From NCBI RefSeq assembly GCF_016908975.1, contig NZ_JAFBEX010000007.1:62001-126000 (forward strand): a stretch of 64,000 nt of DNA, written 5' to 3'. Under the pieces are notes generated by a model. It was given only the letters and a program-made list of their open reading frames with translations, had not been told where the DNA came from and did not search any database. A program made the position numbers and the translations under genes. The stretch comes from Neobacillus cucumis (GTDB taxonomy: Bacteria; Bacillota; Bacilli; Bacillales; Cytobacillaceae). Shown in pieces: positions 1-7,048 of this stretch. Numbering within the stretch: position 1 is the stretch's first letter; every line of letters begins with the position of its first letter.

Positions 1-108
1 AAGGAATGACCAAAAAGACATAACCTCACCAACATGTAAGGCTTGCTTTGGCTCATCGTCCATCAACGATTGCACGATATTTTTAACAGCTTCTAATACG
101 TCTGGCAT
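1..108 (-). CDS. DUF3231 family protein, 5' part only (runs off window)
   Basis: The 36 visible N-terminal residues (starting M-P-D-V-L-E-A-V-K-N) match the start of the next gene upstream almost position for position, including the D-D-E-P-K then H-V-G-E-V-M-S block. It is therefore a tandem paralogue whose remainder lies left of the window. The ATG at 108-106 has a GAGGTGAG ribosome binding site that overlaps the TGA stop of the upstream copy, so the two genes are probably translationally coupled. The family is found mainly in spore formers and is usually called a helical, ferritin-like protein of unknown function; that role is family knowledge and not visible here. Confidence 0.8.
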   Translation of the reverse strand, partial: MPDVLEAVKNIVQSLMDDEPKQALHVGEVMSFWSFL

Positions 109-113
109 CTTTC

Positions 114-671
114 TCACCTCCCTGTATACGGTGAACCTGCGGGAAGGTACGGCGGTGGAACTTTAAGCCACCCTCGTTTTCGCATCTGTGATTTAAATGT
201 TGTTAAAAAGGTTATATGTTCCTGCAAAAATTTAGCCCATATCATACCAACATCGTTACGAATGGTTTGAGCTGATGAATTTGCACAGTTTGTAATCGCC
301 ATCGATATTTTTTTCTTAAGGCTGTTTGCAAGTTCTTTATCCGTTAACTTGACGCCTAACGGGACACTATTTGGATCTGAGATTGGTTTCGATTCACTTG
401 TAGGTGGTAAGGGTACTCCTTCTAACCGCAAAAATGCTGTGAGCTGCTCTTTCTGTGATTTAAACATCTCTACTGCTTCATGAAGCGTTTTTCTCAATTC
501 AGGGTCGGTTGTGCTGTTTATACCTGCTTCCGTCTGTACTTGTGTCTCCGCGATTAACGCTAAAAATAACCAGCAAGACATAACTTCACCAACATGTAAT
601 GGTGATTTGGGCTCATCGTCAATAAATGATTGCATTAAATTTTTAATAGCTTCCAGTACATCAGGGCACAT
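114..671 (-). CDS. DUF3231 family protein
   Basis: A 185-residue soluble protein with the DUF3231 hallmark near the N-terminus (D-E-P-K-S-P-L-H-V-G-E-V-M-S around residues 19-32), then long amphipathic helices and a Pro-rich tail ending P-P-P-Y-L-P-A-G-S-P-Y-T-G-R. The longer family members carry the domain twice; this one carries it once, but a second gene copy follows immediately (1-108). A GGAAGG ribosome binding site precedes the ATG at 671. DUF3231 proteins are abundant in Bacillaceae and have been linked to spores, but no enzymatic role is established. Tandem duplication is the only unusual point. Confidence 0.8.
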   Translation of the reverse strand: MCPDVLEAIKNLMQSFIDDEPKSPLHVGEVMSCWLFLALIAETQVQTEAGINSTTDPELRKTLHEAVEMFKSQKEQLTAFLRLEGVPLPPTSESKPISDPNSVPLGVKLTDKELANSLKKKISMAITNCANSSAQTIRNDVGMIWAKFLQEHITFLTTFKSQMRKRGWLKVPPPYLPAGSPYTGR

Positions 672-773
672 ACTTTACCTTCCTTTCTTTCATTTAATTT
701 TTCCTGAAGGTATATTTTTAATGCAGAAGCTAATTTTAGACAACAAACAATGTGATAAAAAATATAAAAGAAA

Positions 774-803
774 AGCAGCTCTCTGGATTAGGTCTGCTTC
801 TCT
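774..803 (-). terminator. Probable terminator of the CBO0543-type gene
   Basis: On the minus strand AAGCAG and CTGCTT can pair across a loop of about 15 nt and are followed by a T-rich stretch (TTTTCTTTTATATTTTTT). The stem overlaps the 3' end of the gene at 788-1288. The stem is short, so confidence is moderate. Confidence 0.5.
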
Positions 804-1288
804 TTGTGTTCCTCTTTTCGTCCACATTCAGACTTCTGCAAGATGGCATCTACAATCTTTAGATTTCCAAGTAGCACTAAGTAGAGGACGGGGTAGGAGA
901 AAGCGGAGAAAAGCAAGTTCCAGTCCTTTCCATAATACATATATCCCATCTTTAGGAATGTCCATTCAAAGCCAGTAGAGGCTATTGACCATATTAATAT
1001 GTAAGCTGCTGCCCACCACTTGGATTTATCGTATGGATAGAAGTTCAGCATGATGATAGCTGCCGCAGGATACAAACCCATGTTAACAAGTAACGTTGGT
1101 GCATCGATAAACCATCTTGAAAAGAATCCATACCAGTCTAACCTGTCTGTCCATCGGTCTACTTTCGTTTGTATAAGCATGCAGGTCACAATAGTTGCAT
1201 ACATTTCAATTGGCTTTAATTTCTTCTTTATACAAATGGCAACTATATTGAAAATAATCACACATAAGAATAAGTACCAGTACCACAT
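788..1288 (-). CDS. CBO0543-type small membrane protein
   Basis: A 166-residue integral membrane protein with about five hydrophobic segments and a charged Lys/Glu-rich C-terminal tail. The sequence style (aromatic-rich helices; a late G-Y-x-Y-Y-G-K-D-W-N-L-L-F-S block before the last helix) matches the CBO0543 family of spore-forming Firmicutes, whose function is unknown. Three more members of the same type sit at 12367-13886. The ATG at 1288 has an AGGTG ribosome binding site 5 nt upstream, lying inside a predicted hairpin (1294-1335). It appears to be transcribed alone or from the VOC gene upstream. The family call rests on pattern recognition by eye. Confidence 0.6.
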   Translation of the reverse strand: MWYWYLFLCVIIFNIVAICIKKKLKPIEMYATIVTCMLIQTKVDRWTDRLDWYGFFSRWFIDAPTLLVNMGLYPAAAIIMLNFYPYDKSKWWAAAYILIWSIASTGFEWTFLKMGYMYYGKDWNLLFSAFSYPVLYLVLLGNLKIVDAILQKSECGRKEEHKEKQT

Positions 1289-1293
1289 AAAAA

Positions 1294-1335
1294 CACCTGG
1301 CTTCCTACGTCAACTGTTAATAGGATTCCCAGGTG
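1294..1335 (-). promoter_or_regulatory. Hairpin that covers the ribosome binding site of the 788-1288 gene
   Basis: CACCTGG (1294-1300) and CCAGGTG (1329-1335) are perfect inverted complements. The AGGTG ribosome binding site of the downstream minus-strand gene is one arm of this stem. In the minus-strand transcript the stem is followed by GTTTTT and the ATG, so it could act as a weak terminator or could hide the start site. Only the inverted repeat is seen; regulation is inferred. Confidence 0.4.
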
Positions 1336-1450
1336 CTTCTTTTTTTATTTTTCCTTCATCCTTTTCATTTTCGAACAGTTTCCTCCACAAATCTGCTTCG
1401 CTACTTTAAGCAGAAAAATCCCAGTATTGGTAGCCTTTGATCTTTTTTAT

Positions 1451-1849
1451 TTATAACTCTTTTTGATCAACATTTAGTTCAATCAAATTACCATCTGGGT
1501 CTGCACAGAAAATTTGTGCGAATCCACTTTTTCCGTAAGGTTTTTCAAGGATTTCAACTTCATTTTGTTTTAACCAATTAAGAGTGTCATAGTAGTTCTC
1601 GACTCTGAGGGCAAAGTGACCTTCCCTGCTAGATAAGCTTTTATCCTGCCGAATCGTCTGTGAAGAGGGATCGACTATCAAGTGGATTTGCTTTCCCTCT
1701 ATTTCATACCAGGCACCTGGAAAATCAAAATCAGGACGCGGTATTTCTTTTAAACATAAAGTATTTCCATAAAAATCTTTTGCTCTTTTTAAATTTGTGA
1801 CAGTAAGACTTACATGATGGAGGCATTTATATTTAATCAAAATCTTCAC
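1451..1849 (-). CDS. VOC (glyoxalase/bleomycin-resistance fold) family protein
   Basis: About 132 residues, the length of a single VOC protomer with paired beta-alpha-beta-beta-beta modules. The first module has L-H-H-V-S-L-T-V-T-N-L then F-Y-G-N-T-L; the second has H-F-A-L-R-V and ends D-P-D-G-N-L-I-E-L. The metal-ligand positions typical of the fold (His in each first strand, Glu in each last strand) can be assigned to the H-H pair, the H of G-H-F-A and the terminal I-E-L. Substrate is unknown: isomerase, dioxygenase or thiol transferase roles are all possible. The frame opens with a GTG at 1849 without a strong ribosome binding site, so the exact start is uncertain. Confidence 0.8.
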   Translation of the reverse strand: MKILIKYKCLHHVSLTVTNLKRAKDFYGNTLCLKEIPRPDFDFPGAWYEIEGKQIHLIVDPSSQTIRQDKSLSSREGHFALRVENYYDTLNWLKQNEVEILEKPYGKSGFAQIFCADPDGNLIELNVDQKEL

Positions 1850-1896
1850 TCTTTTTCATTTCAATTAATTTTAATTTTTACTTTAGTCGAATATGG

Positions 1897-2433
1897 CTAA
1901 ACGTTTTTGGTTTTCGACCATTCGTTTTCTAAAATACTCATTTCCCATAGACTCCAGTATTCATCCCCATTCTTTCTTGAATCTCGAAGTAAACCCTCTT
2001 TAATAAATCCTGCTTTTTCGTAACAGGCAATGGCAGAGACATTAAAGTCAAATACCCCAAGACTAACTCTATGTAGTTGAAGTTCATCAAATCCAATTTT
2101 AAGGATTTCCTTAATCATTTGCTGACCTATTCCTTTACCTCTTGTATTTTTATCACCGACTAATACTTTTCCAACTCTTGCAGATTTGTTTTTTTTATCA
2201 ATTTTCCCCAAAGAAATATGACCAATAGTTTTACCCGTATCATTATCAATTACTTTATAAACCAGAGTTTCTGCGTTTTGCATATTGGCATTCTCTATGT
2301 ACTTCTCTAATTGAGTATCGTTCAATGGATAGTCGAACCCTGGACCTCCCCATTGAAGTAAGAATGAAGGGGAATCAATCCAATTGATAAGTTGTTTGAA
2401 ATCGTAACTCTCAAAATACTTAAGTTTTACCAT
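1897..2433 (-). CDS. GNAT family N-acetyltransferase (RimJ/RimL-like)
   Basis: A 178-residue GNAT protein. The acetyl-CoA loop is seen as V-L-V-G-D-K-N-T-R-G-K-G-I-G-Q-Q (the R/Q-x-x-G-x-G/A signature), followed by the L-H-R-V-S-L-G-V-F-D-F-N-x-x-A-I-x-C-Y-E-K-A-G-F block characteristic of ribosomal-protein and aminoglycoside-type acetyltransferases. A GAAGGT ribosome binding site lies just before the ATG at 2433. Likely transfers an acetyl group to an amine on a small molecule or a protein N-terminus; the substrate cannot be read from sequence. Confidence 0.85.
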   Translation of the reverse strand: MVKLKYFESYDFKQLINWIDSPSFLLQWGGPGFDYPLNDTQLEKYIENANMQNAETLVYKVIDNDTGKTIGHISLGKIDKKNKSARVGKVLVGDKNTRGKGIGQQMIKEILKIGFDELQLHRVSLGVFDFNVSAIACYEKAGFIKEGLLRDSRKNGDEYWSLWEMSILENEWSKTKNV

Positions 2434-2566
2434 AACTACCTTCTCCCTTTACTGAATAAACTCTAATGAAATACTTCCACAAAAATGAGTGAAGCCCTCT
2501 TTTTATTGAAGAATTTTAAAGTTATTTTAGTTTACATAATATTATTATTTTTTTAATCAAACACAT

Positions 2567-2595
2567 AAAAAAGTGTCAGGCACCGTTCCTGACAC
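2567..2595 (-). terminator. Rho-independent terminator of the marR-type gene
   Basis: GTGTCAGG (2573-2580) pairs perfectly with CCTGACAC (2588-2595) across a 7-nt loop, and the minus-strand transcript then runs into TTTTTTATG. It sits just beyond the stop of the MarR gene. The stem contains the GTGTCAGGCACC word that recurs at 8512 and 10581. Confidence 0.85.
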
Positions 2596-2607
2596 TGCTG
2601 AGAAACA

Positions 2608-3036
2608 TTATTCTTTCAAATGCTCAACGAGCCGATTAAGTAAATCGCTTAATAACACTATTTCTTGGTCATTGTAAATATGATAAGTCTTGTCATTAAA
2701 TTCATTTCGTAACGATTTCAATTGCTCATAAACACCGATTCCTTCCTCTGTTATCTTCACTCGAGTTCGTCTTTTATCTTCGGAGTCTTGAAATAGAGTA
2801 ACTAAATTGGATTGCTGTAGACGATTGATCATTCCGGTCATATTTTGTTTCGTTACCAGCATTTCTTCTTTTAGTTCACCAATCGAAATGTCTTCTCTTT
2901 CAATAATGGTTCTTAGAATGACCCATTGCTGTATGCTATTCAATCCAACCTCCGAAACCATCTTTGCTCCATATCTGTTTAACAGATTGGATATCCTAAG
3001 GAAATCTAGAGTAATATTAGTTTTTACATTTACCAT
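2608..3036 (-). CDS. MarR family transcriptional repressor
   Basis: A 142-residue winged-helix protein: the central S-I-G-E-L-K-E-E-M-L-V-T-K-Q-N-M-T-G-M-I-N-R-L region is the recognition helix, followed by the wing S-E-D-K-R-R-T-R-V-K-I-T, the classic MarR D-x-R signature. The start is placed at the ATG at 3036 because GGAGG lies 5 nt before it; an in-frame ATG at 3054 has no ribosome binding site. It is divergent from a DHA2 drug exporter, and two MarR-type palindromes lie between them, one overlapping the predicted promoter of each gene. Likely an autoregulated repressor released by a substrate of the exporter. Confidence 0.9.
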   Translation of the reverse strand: MVNVKTNITLDFLRISNLLNRYGAKMVSEVGLNSIQQWVILRTIIEREDISIGELKEEMLVTKQNMTGMINRLQQSNLVTLFQDSEDKRRTRVKITEEGIGVYEQLKSLRNEFNDKTYHIYNDQEIVLLSDLLNRLVEHLKE

Positions 3037-3065
3037 ACAAACCTCCGTGTCCATTAATTATTGAC

Positions 3066-3094
3066 TATCTTAATGGAGTAGAAAAACTTAGTCA
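3066..3094 (-). promoter_or_regulatory. Predicted promoter of the marR gene
   Basis: On the minus strand TTGACT (3094-3089) and TAAGAT (3071-3066) are separated by 17 nt, a plausible SigA promoter. The -35 box lies inside the first MarR-type palindrome, so self-repression is expected. Confidence 0.5.
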
Positions 3095-3107
3095 AGTTGT
3101 TGACTAA
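3088..3107. promoter_or_regulatory. MarR-type operator 1
   Basis: A perfect 8-bp inverted repeat, TTAGTCAA-N4-TTGACTAA, in the divergent marR/exporter promoter region. Size and spacing match MarR dimer sites. Confidence 0.75.
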
Positions 3108-3131
3108 ATTGTAATGATAACTTAAACTAAT

Positions 3132-3151
3132 TTAGTCAACATCTTGACAAA
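3132..3151. promoter_or_regulatory. MarR-type operator 2 overlapping the exporter -35 box
   Basis: TTAGTCAA-N4-TTGACAAA, the same palindrome as site 1 with one changed base. TTGACA at 3144-3149 makes a consensus -35 hexamer; CATATT at 3166-3171 is a possible -10 with a 16-nt spacer. The site would block exporter transcription. Confidence 0.65.
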
Positions 3152-3206
3152 TTAAAGGATTTTTCCATATTTCTTTCTATTATTTTTAAAATAAAGGAGG
3201 CAAAAC

Positions 3207-4718
3207 ATGCCAAAAACAACGACAAATCGTAAAATGGTAACCGTTGCGATGCTGGTTGCGATTCTATTAGTCGCGATTGATGTCACGGTTGTCAGTACCG
3301 CCATGCCGCGGATTGTCAGTGACCTGAGCGGTTTAAAATTAATCAGCTGGGTATTTGCAATCTATACGCTTACCACTTCTGTAACGACACCTATTTACGG
3401 TAAATTATCCGATTTATTCGGACGGAAAAAAGTTTTTATGACAGGGGTTATTTTGTTTGTAGCAGGCTCCATGTTGTCAGGTGCTGCTCATACGATGACT
3501 CAATTAATTTGGTTCCGTGCCTTTCAAGGAATTGGTGCTGGTGCGGTGATGCCGTTAACCTTCACCATTATTGGCGACCTTTACCCTGGTGAACAACGTG
3601 CCAAAATGCAAGGAGTATTTAGTTCCGTTTGGGGAATTGCTGGTCTTCTTGGCCCATTGGTGGGCGGATTCTTTGTGGACCAAATCAGCTGGCGTTGGAT
3701 TTTCTACATTAATTTGCCGGTCGGATTAGTATCTCTTGTGTTAATCACTGTCTTCTTCCATGAAACAGTAGAATTGAAAAAGGATCGTAAAATTGATTAT
3801 CTTGGAGCCATTACTTTTACGATTGGAATTTCAACTCTATTATATGCTCTACTTAATGCTGGTCCAGGACAGAAATATGCCTGGAATTCGACAGCTATTT
3901 ATACTCTGTTTGCTGTTGCGGTGATCTTTATAGTGCTGTTTGGTTATATTGAAACCAAGGTGAAGGAGCCGATGCTTCCACCATCGTTATTTAAGATTCC
4001 CGTAATCCTAGTATCCAATTTTATTGGTTTTCTAGCAAGTGCTGTTCTCATTGGGGTGAATGTTTATTTACCGATGTGGATTCAGACGATTCTTGGACAC
4101 AGTGCGACGAGCTCAGGACTTACGCTTATGCCAATGTCGATTGCCTGGCCGTTGGGTGCCACTTTTGCCGGACGTTATATGTATAAAATTGGCTCTAAGT
4201 TAACTGCGATTCTTGGTGCTGTGTTGATTGCACTCGGTGGAACTTGGTTGCTTGCTGTGGAACTGGATTCACCGTATTGGTATTTTGTAGGGATTATGAT
4301 TGTCATTGGTCTTGGCATGGGTTACGCGACAACCCCAACAACCGTTCTTGTTCAATCGGCGGTTGGCTGGCAAATGCGTGGTGCGGCAACCGCATCCAAC
4401 ACCTTTACTAGGTCGATTGGTCAAACGGTCGGAGTTGCAGTCTTTGGAACCATTTTTAATAACTCTATTATTACTTATGGAAAAGAACATGCAGCCGGTG
4501 GGTGGAGCGGAGGAGGCAATATTAGTAATGTCTTAAGCTCTGATACCCTTAATAAGCTGCCTGCTAACGTCGTGAATATGATCCATGAGGCGCTCGCGCA
4601 TGGAATGCACCTTGTGTTTATTCTTGTGTTCTTTATCGGGCTCGCTAACCTCGTTTGTACGTTTTTCTTACCTTCACACCAGAAGGTAATGGAGCAGCAA
4701 AAGCAAGTCCAACATTAA
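3207..4718 (+). CDS. DHA2 (EmrB/QacA) family MFS multidrug exporter
   Basis: A 503-residue protein with 14 predicted membrane segments. Family motifs are clear: motif A G-K-L-S-D-L-F-G-R-K-K-V after helix 2, R-A-F-Q-G-I-G-A-G-A in helix 4, and the antiporter motif C region G-L-L-G-P-L-V-G-G-F-F in helix 5, followed by W-R-W-I-F-Y-I-N-L-P-V-G. These proteins expel hydrophobic drugs and dyes in exchange for protons. An AAAGGAGG ribosome binding site precedes the ATG. The divergent MarR repressor and shared operators point to substrate-induced expression. The closest substrate is not predictable. A strong terminator follows at 4724. Confidence 0.92.
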   Translation: MPKTTTNRKMVTVAMLVAILLVAIDVTVVSTAMPRIVSDLSGLKLISWVFAIYTLTTSVTTPIYGKLSDLFGRKKVFMTGVILFVAGSMLSGAAHTMTQLIWFRAFQGIGAGAVMPLTFTIIGDLYPGEQRAKMQGVFSSVWGIAGLLGPLVGGFFVDQISWRWIFYINLPVGLVSLVLITVFFHETVELKKDRKIDYLGAITFTIGISTLLYALLNAGPGQKYAWNSTAIYTLFAVAVIFIVLFGYIETKVKEPMLPPSLFKIPVILVSNFIGFLASAVLIGVNVYLPMWIQTILGHSATSSGLTLMPMSIAWPLGATFAGRYMYKIGSKLTAILGAVLIALGGTWLLAVELDSPYWYFVGIMIVIGLGMGYATTPTTVLVQSAVGWQMRGAATASNTFTRSIGQTVGVAVFGTIFNNSIITYGKEHAAGGWSGGGNISNVLSSDTLNKLPANVVNMIHEALAHGMHLVFILVFFIGLANLVCTFFLPSHQKVMEQQKQVQH

Positions 4719-4723
4719 ACGGA

Positions 4724-4753
4724 AAGCCGCCAATTTGGCGGCTTCTTTTTTTA
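4724..4753 (+). terminator. Terminator of the DHA2 exporter gene
   Basis: AAGCCGCC (4724-4731) pairs with GGCGGCTT (4737-4744) across AATTT and is followed by CTTTTTTT. Textbook Rho-independent terminator. Confidence 0.93.
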
Positions 4754-4792
4754 TTTGCTAGAAATCGTTAAAGTCAGTCAGGGGTTTGGGAC

Positions 4793-5063
4793 CACTCTTA
4801 TCTACCGGAACTCGCGAATCTTCCATCCTTCGGGAGTTATGAACCCCTCATATCTACCGTAATTCGTGAATCATTCATCCTTCGGGGGTTTTGAACTGCT
4901 CTTATCTACCATAACTTGCGAATCGTTCATCCTTCGGGGGTTATGAACTGCTCTTATCTACCATAACTCGCGAATCGTTCATCCTTCGGGAGTTATGAAC
5001 CGCTCTTATCTACCATAACTCGCGAATCATTCATCCTTCGGGGGTTTTGAACTGCTCTTATCT
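4793..5063. repeat. Tandem array of five 52-bp units, each able to form a hairpin
   Basis: The word TCTACC recurs at 4801, 4853, 4905, 4957 and 5009, and a variant TCTGTC at 5061: an exact 52-bp period. Each unit holds AACTCGCGAA, about 10 nt, then TTCGGGAGTT, which fold into a 10-bp stem with one internal G-G mismatch. Differences between units are mostly C/T changes in the left arm or A/G changes in the right arm that keep pairing through G-U in a plus-strand RNA. The array fills the space between convergent genes; no ORF explains it. Confidence 0.92.
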
Positions 5064-5083
5064 GTCGAATTCTACTTCCTTTT

Positions 5084-5515
5084 TTATAATCCGATTCCAA
5101 AGGTAGATTTCATTCTTTCTCTAAGACTAGTGAGATAAGCTTCACTTACACAACCTGTGCCGCCTCGAAGATTTTCCTCCAGATATTCAGAAGGCGGGGC
5201 TGTTTCTGCCTCTTTGTTTACCACTGTGAAGGTTAAGACATCTTCAACTATTTTTCCGTTTAAATTAATGTCCACAAAGGTCGGTCGATAGAAGCCGGCA
5301 CTAACCCCTTCTCGTTGATACAAATAATCAAGACATGCAGAATTGACTTCGTATACTTTACCTTCGACGATTCCGCCCTCTTCCACAATATCTGCACGAC
5401 CGCCATCATATGCCCTTCTTGTAAATCTAAGTGAGAATCCACTCAGGATACCACATCCTTTCACATTTTGAAAAAAATGATTCTTATTGCGAAGCTTAAA
5501 GCGTACGCCATCCAT
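5084..5515 (-). CDS. Second GGCT domain of a split YkqA-like protein
   Basis: Gamma-glutamylcyclotransferase-fold domain. The catalytic Glu region reads D-Y-L-Y-Q-R-E-G-V-S-A-G-F-Y-R-P. The first ATG in frame (5515) comes after the conserved Y-F-A-Y-G-S-C strand that normally opens the fold; that strand is encoded just upstream in the same frame (5516-5536) but has no ATG, GTG or TTG before the TAA at 5548-5546. A protein begun at 5515 would lack its first strand. Likely either not made in functional form, or made by readthrough or re-initiation from the upstream half. Intact otherwise through I-G-L. Confidence 0.7.
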   Translation of the reverse strand: MDGVRFKLRNKNHFFQNVKGCGILSGFSLRFTRRAYDGGRADIVEEGGIVEGKVYEVNSACLDYLYQREGVSAGFYRPTFVDINLNGKIVEDVLTFTVVNKEAETAPPSEYLEENLRGGTGCVSEAYLTSLRERMKSTFGIGL

Positions 5516-5545
5516 GCAGCTTCCATAGGCAAAATATAGGATGGT

Positions 5546-5947
5546 TTATTTCTGTTGTTCATATAGGTATAGTTTCCAATCACCCGATGAGATAGGAATT
5601 CTCAACATATGCTCATTATGCTTAGCTATGAAATATAAATAGGCTTCTATTTTACCAGTATCATAAAAAACAACTTGCTTTTTACGGTTGTATAAGCTAT
5701 TTCGATCATTTGGTCGGTAATCTTCCAATTCATCTAGCCTATGCAGCTGTTCTTCGGATACAAGATATAATTCACCATAGACTATATCGTTCATTGATTC
5801 CTTCATTGCTGGGTAACCGAGACCTGTATCAAAAAGACGTCCATTCGTCCATGCCTGCCGGGCAATCAGGGTAGCCTCCTTCAGTAAATAGTGATTACTT
5901 TCATTTAGTCTTAAGGTTCCATACACAAACACATAAATGTTGTTCAT
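5546..5947 (-). CDS. Gamma-glutamylcyclotransferase-like protein (first domain of split YkqA)
   Basis: A 133-residue AIG2/GGCT-fold protein. The glycine loop is Y-V-F-V-Y-G-T-L-R near the N-terminus; the catalytic Glu lies in L-D-E-L-E-D-Y-R-P (about residues 71-79). Family members turn gamma-glutamyl amines or peptides into 5-oxoproline. A GGAGGGAAG ribosome binding site precedes the ATG at 5947. As a complete single domain it could still be active, in contrast to the downstream half, which lost its start. Confidence 0.8.
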   Translation of the reverse strand: MNNIYVFVYGTLRLNESNHYLLKEATLIARQAWTNGRLFDTGLGYPAMKESMNDIVYGELYLVSEEQLHRLDELEDYRPNDRNSLYNRKKQVVFYDTGKIEAYLYFIAKHNEHMLRIPISSGDWKLYLYEQQK

Positions 5948-6104
5948 CTGACTTCCCTCCTATTGTTCAATTCCTTTATTCAATTATCAGTACCAATTAA
6001 CTCTACCCCTAAATTTTTTTACATTATTAAACATTTATACCTATTAATATACAACGTTAGTATGTAACCAGTCTTGAACTACACTTTATGATATACTAGT
6101 AGAC

Positions 6105-6154
6105 AAAAAACTGACTCAAAAAAAGAGTTGTCATTTAACGACCTTTTGAGTCAG
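6105..6154 (-). terminator. Terminator of the SDR gene
   Basis: CTGACTCAAAA (6111-6121) pairs with TTTTGAGTCAG (6144-6154) across about 22 nt; the minus-strand transcript then reads TTTTTTGTC. Lies directly after the SDR stop codon. Confidence 0.85.
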
Positions 6155-6169
6155 CATCATCCATTCCTC

Positions 6170-6931
6170 TTAAAAATTCATTTTCGACTGTCCGCCATCC
6201 ACATTGATACTCGCACCTACAATCCATGTTGCTTTTACGGAGGATAGAAACAGCGCCACATTGGCGATTTCCTCCGGGGTGCCAAATCGGCCAGCTGGAA
6301 TTTCTTTTTTCACGAATTCTTTAATGCCTTCCGGATCTGCTTCGATGCGTTTTTGCCAGTTGGCCGTTTCATGCAAGATGCTTCCGGGCGCGATACTGTT
6401 AACCCTAATTCCATATGGGATTACCTCATCTGCCAACGATTTCGTAAAACTGATTAGTGCGGACTTGGCATTATTATAAGTAACTTTCCCTCCGCTTTCC
6501 CTTCCATAAATAGATGTAACATTGATAATTGAACCCGATTGCTGCTTTTTCATATGCTCCACAGCCAACTTGCTTAAATGGACTGCTGAAAAATAATTCA
6601 GCTCCATAGCCTGATAGAACAAATCCATTTCCGTTTCTGATGCTTTCCCGCCATTGCTCCCGCCGGCATTATTAATTAGGATGTCAATCGTTCCGTATTG
6701 TTCTATAACCGATTGAAACATTCTTCCACGTTCGTCCTCTTTAGTGATATCCGCTTGGAAAATAGAAACGCTGCCCCCTAGCTCTTGTTTTACCATTTCT
6801 AAAGCTTCCAGCTTTCGAGCTGTTATCGAAACATTTGCTCCCTCCGCCACAAACGCTTTGGCGATGGCTTTGCCAATTCCCTTTGAGCCGCCAGTTATGA
6901 GTACATTTTTCCCATTCAATTGCAAGTCCAT
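6170..6931 (-). CDS. Short-chain dehydrogenase/reductase (SDR)
   Basis: A 253-residue classical SDR. The Rossmann cofactor motif T-G-G-S-K-G-I-G is at residues 13-20, N-N-A-G around 87-90, and the catalytic Ser-Tyr-Lys set lies in I-N-V-T-S-I-Y-G with Y-N-N-A-K about 15 residues later. The tail has the usual P-E-E-I-A-N-V-A-L-F-L-S-S and V-D-G-G-Q ending. It oxidises or reduces an alcohol/ketone with NAD(P)(H); the substrate is unknown. AAAGGAG precedes the ATG. Single-gene unit with its own terminator. Confidence 0.9.
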   Translation of the reverse strand: MDLQLNGKNVLITGGSKGIGKAIAKAFVAEGANVSITARKLEALEMVKQELGGSVSIFQADITKEDERGRMFQSVIEQYGTIDILINNAGGSNGGKASETEMDLFYQAMELNYFSAVHLSKLAVEHMKKQQSGSIINVTSIYGRESGGKVTYNNAKSALISFTKSLADEVIPYGIRVNSIAPGSILHETANWQKRIEADPEGIKEFVKKEIPAGRFGTPEEIANVALFLSSVKATWIVGASINVDGGQSKMNF

Positions 6932-6991
6932 TTTAAAAGCTCCTTTTCATATAAACTATTATCATTTTAGCGCCTTTATAGAAAAAAATAA

Positions 6992-7032
6992 AAGACGAAA
7001 AAGGGTACCGTCTTCACTTGAAGACAGTACCC
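6992..7032 (-). terminator. Terminator of the first YflT-type stress gene
   Basis: GGGTACCGTCTTC (7003-7015) pairs with GAAGACAGTACCC (7020-7032) with one mismatch; the minus-strand transcript continues into TTTTTCGTCTTTTA. Confidence 0.88.
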
Positions 7033-7048
7033 CATTCACTTTCAATTA

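Larger units (their letters stand above)
5084..5947 (-). pseudogene. ykqA: ykqA-like two-domain gamma-glutamylcyclotransferase gene interrupted by an in-frame TAA
   Basis: Two GGCT domains lie in one continuous reading frame, separated only by a TAA stop at 5548-5546: the first ends E-Q-Q-K-stop and the frame continues T-I-L-Y-F-A-Y-G-S-C-M-D-G. B. subtilis YkqA is one protein of about 277 residues with two such domains, matching 133 plus about 153 codons here. This looks like a nonsense mutation at the domain boundary. No other frameshift or stop is seen, so the change is recent, is a true gene split, or is a sequencing error. Confidence 0.7.

Noticed and set aside
4793..5063. CRISPR array
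   Set aside because: Units are contiguous 52-bp repeats without unique spacers and there are no cas genes.
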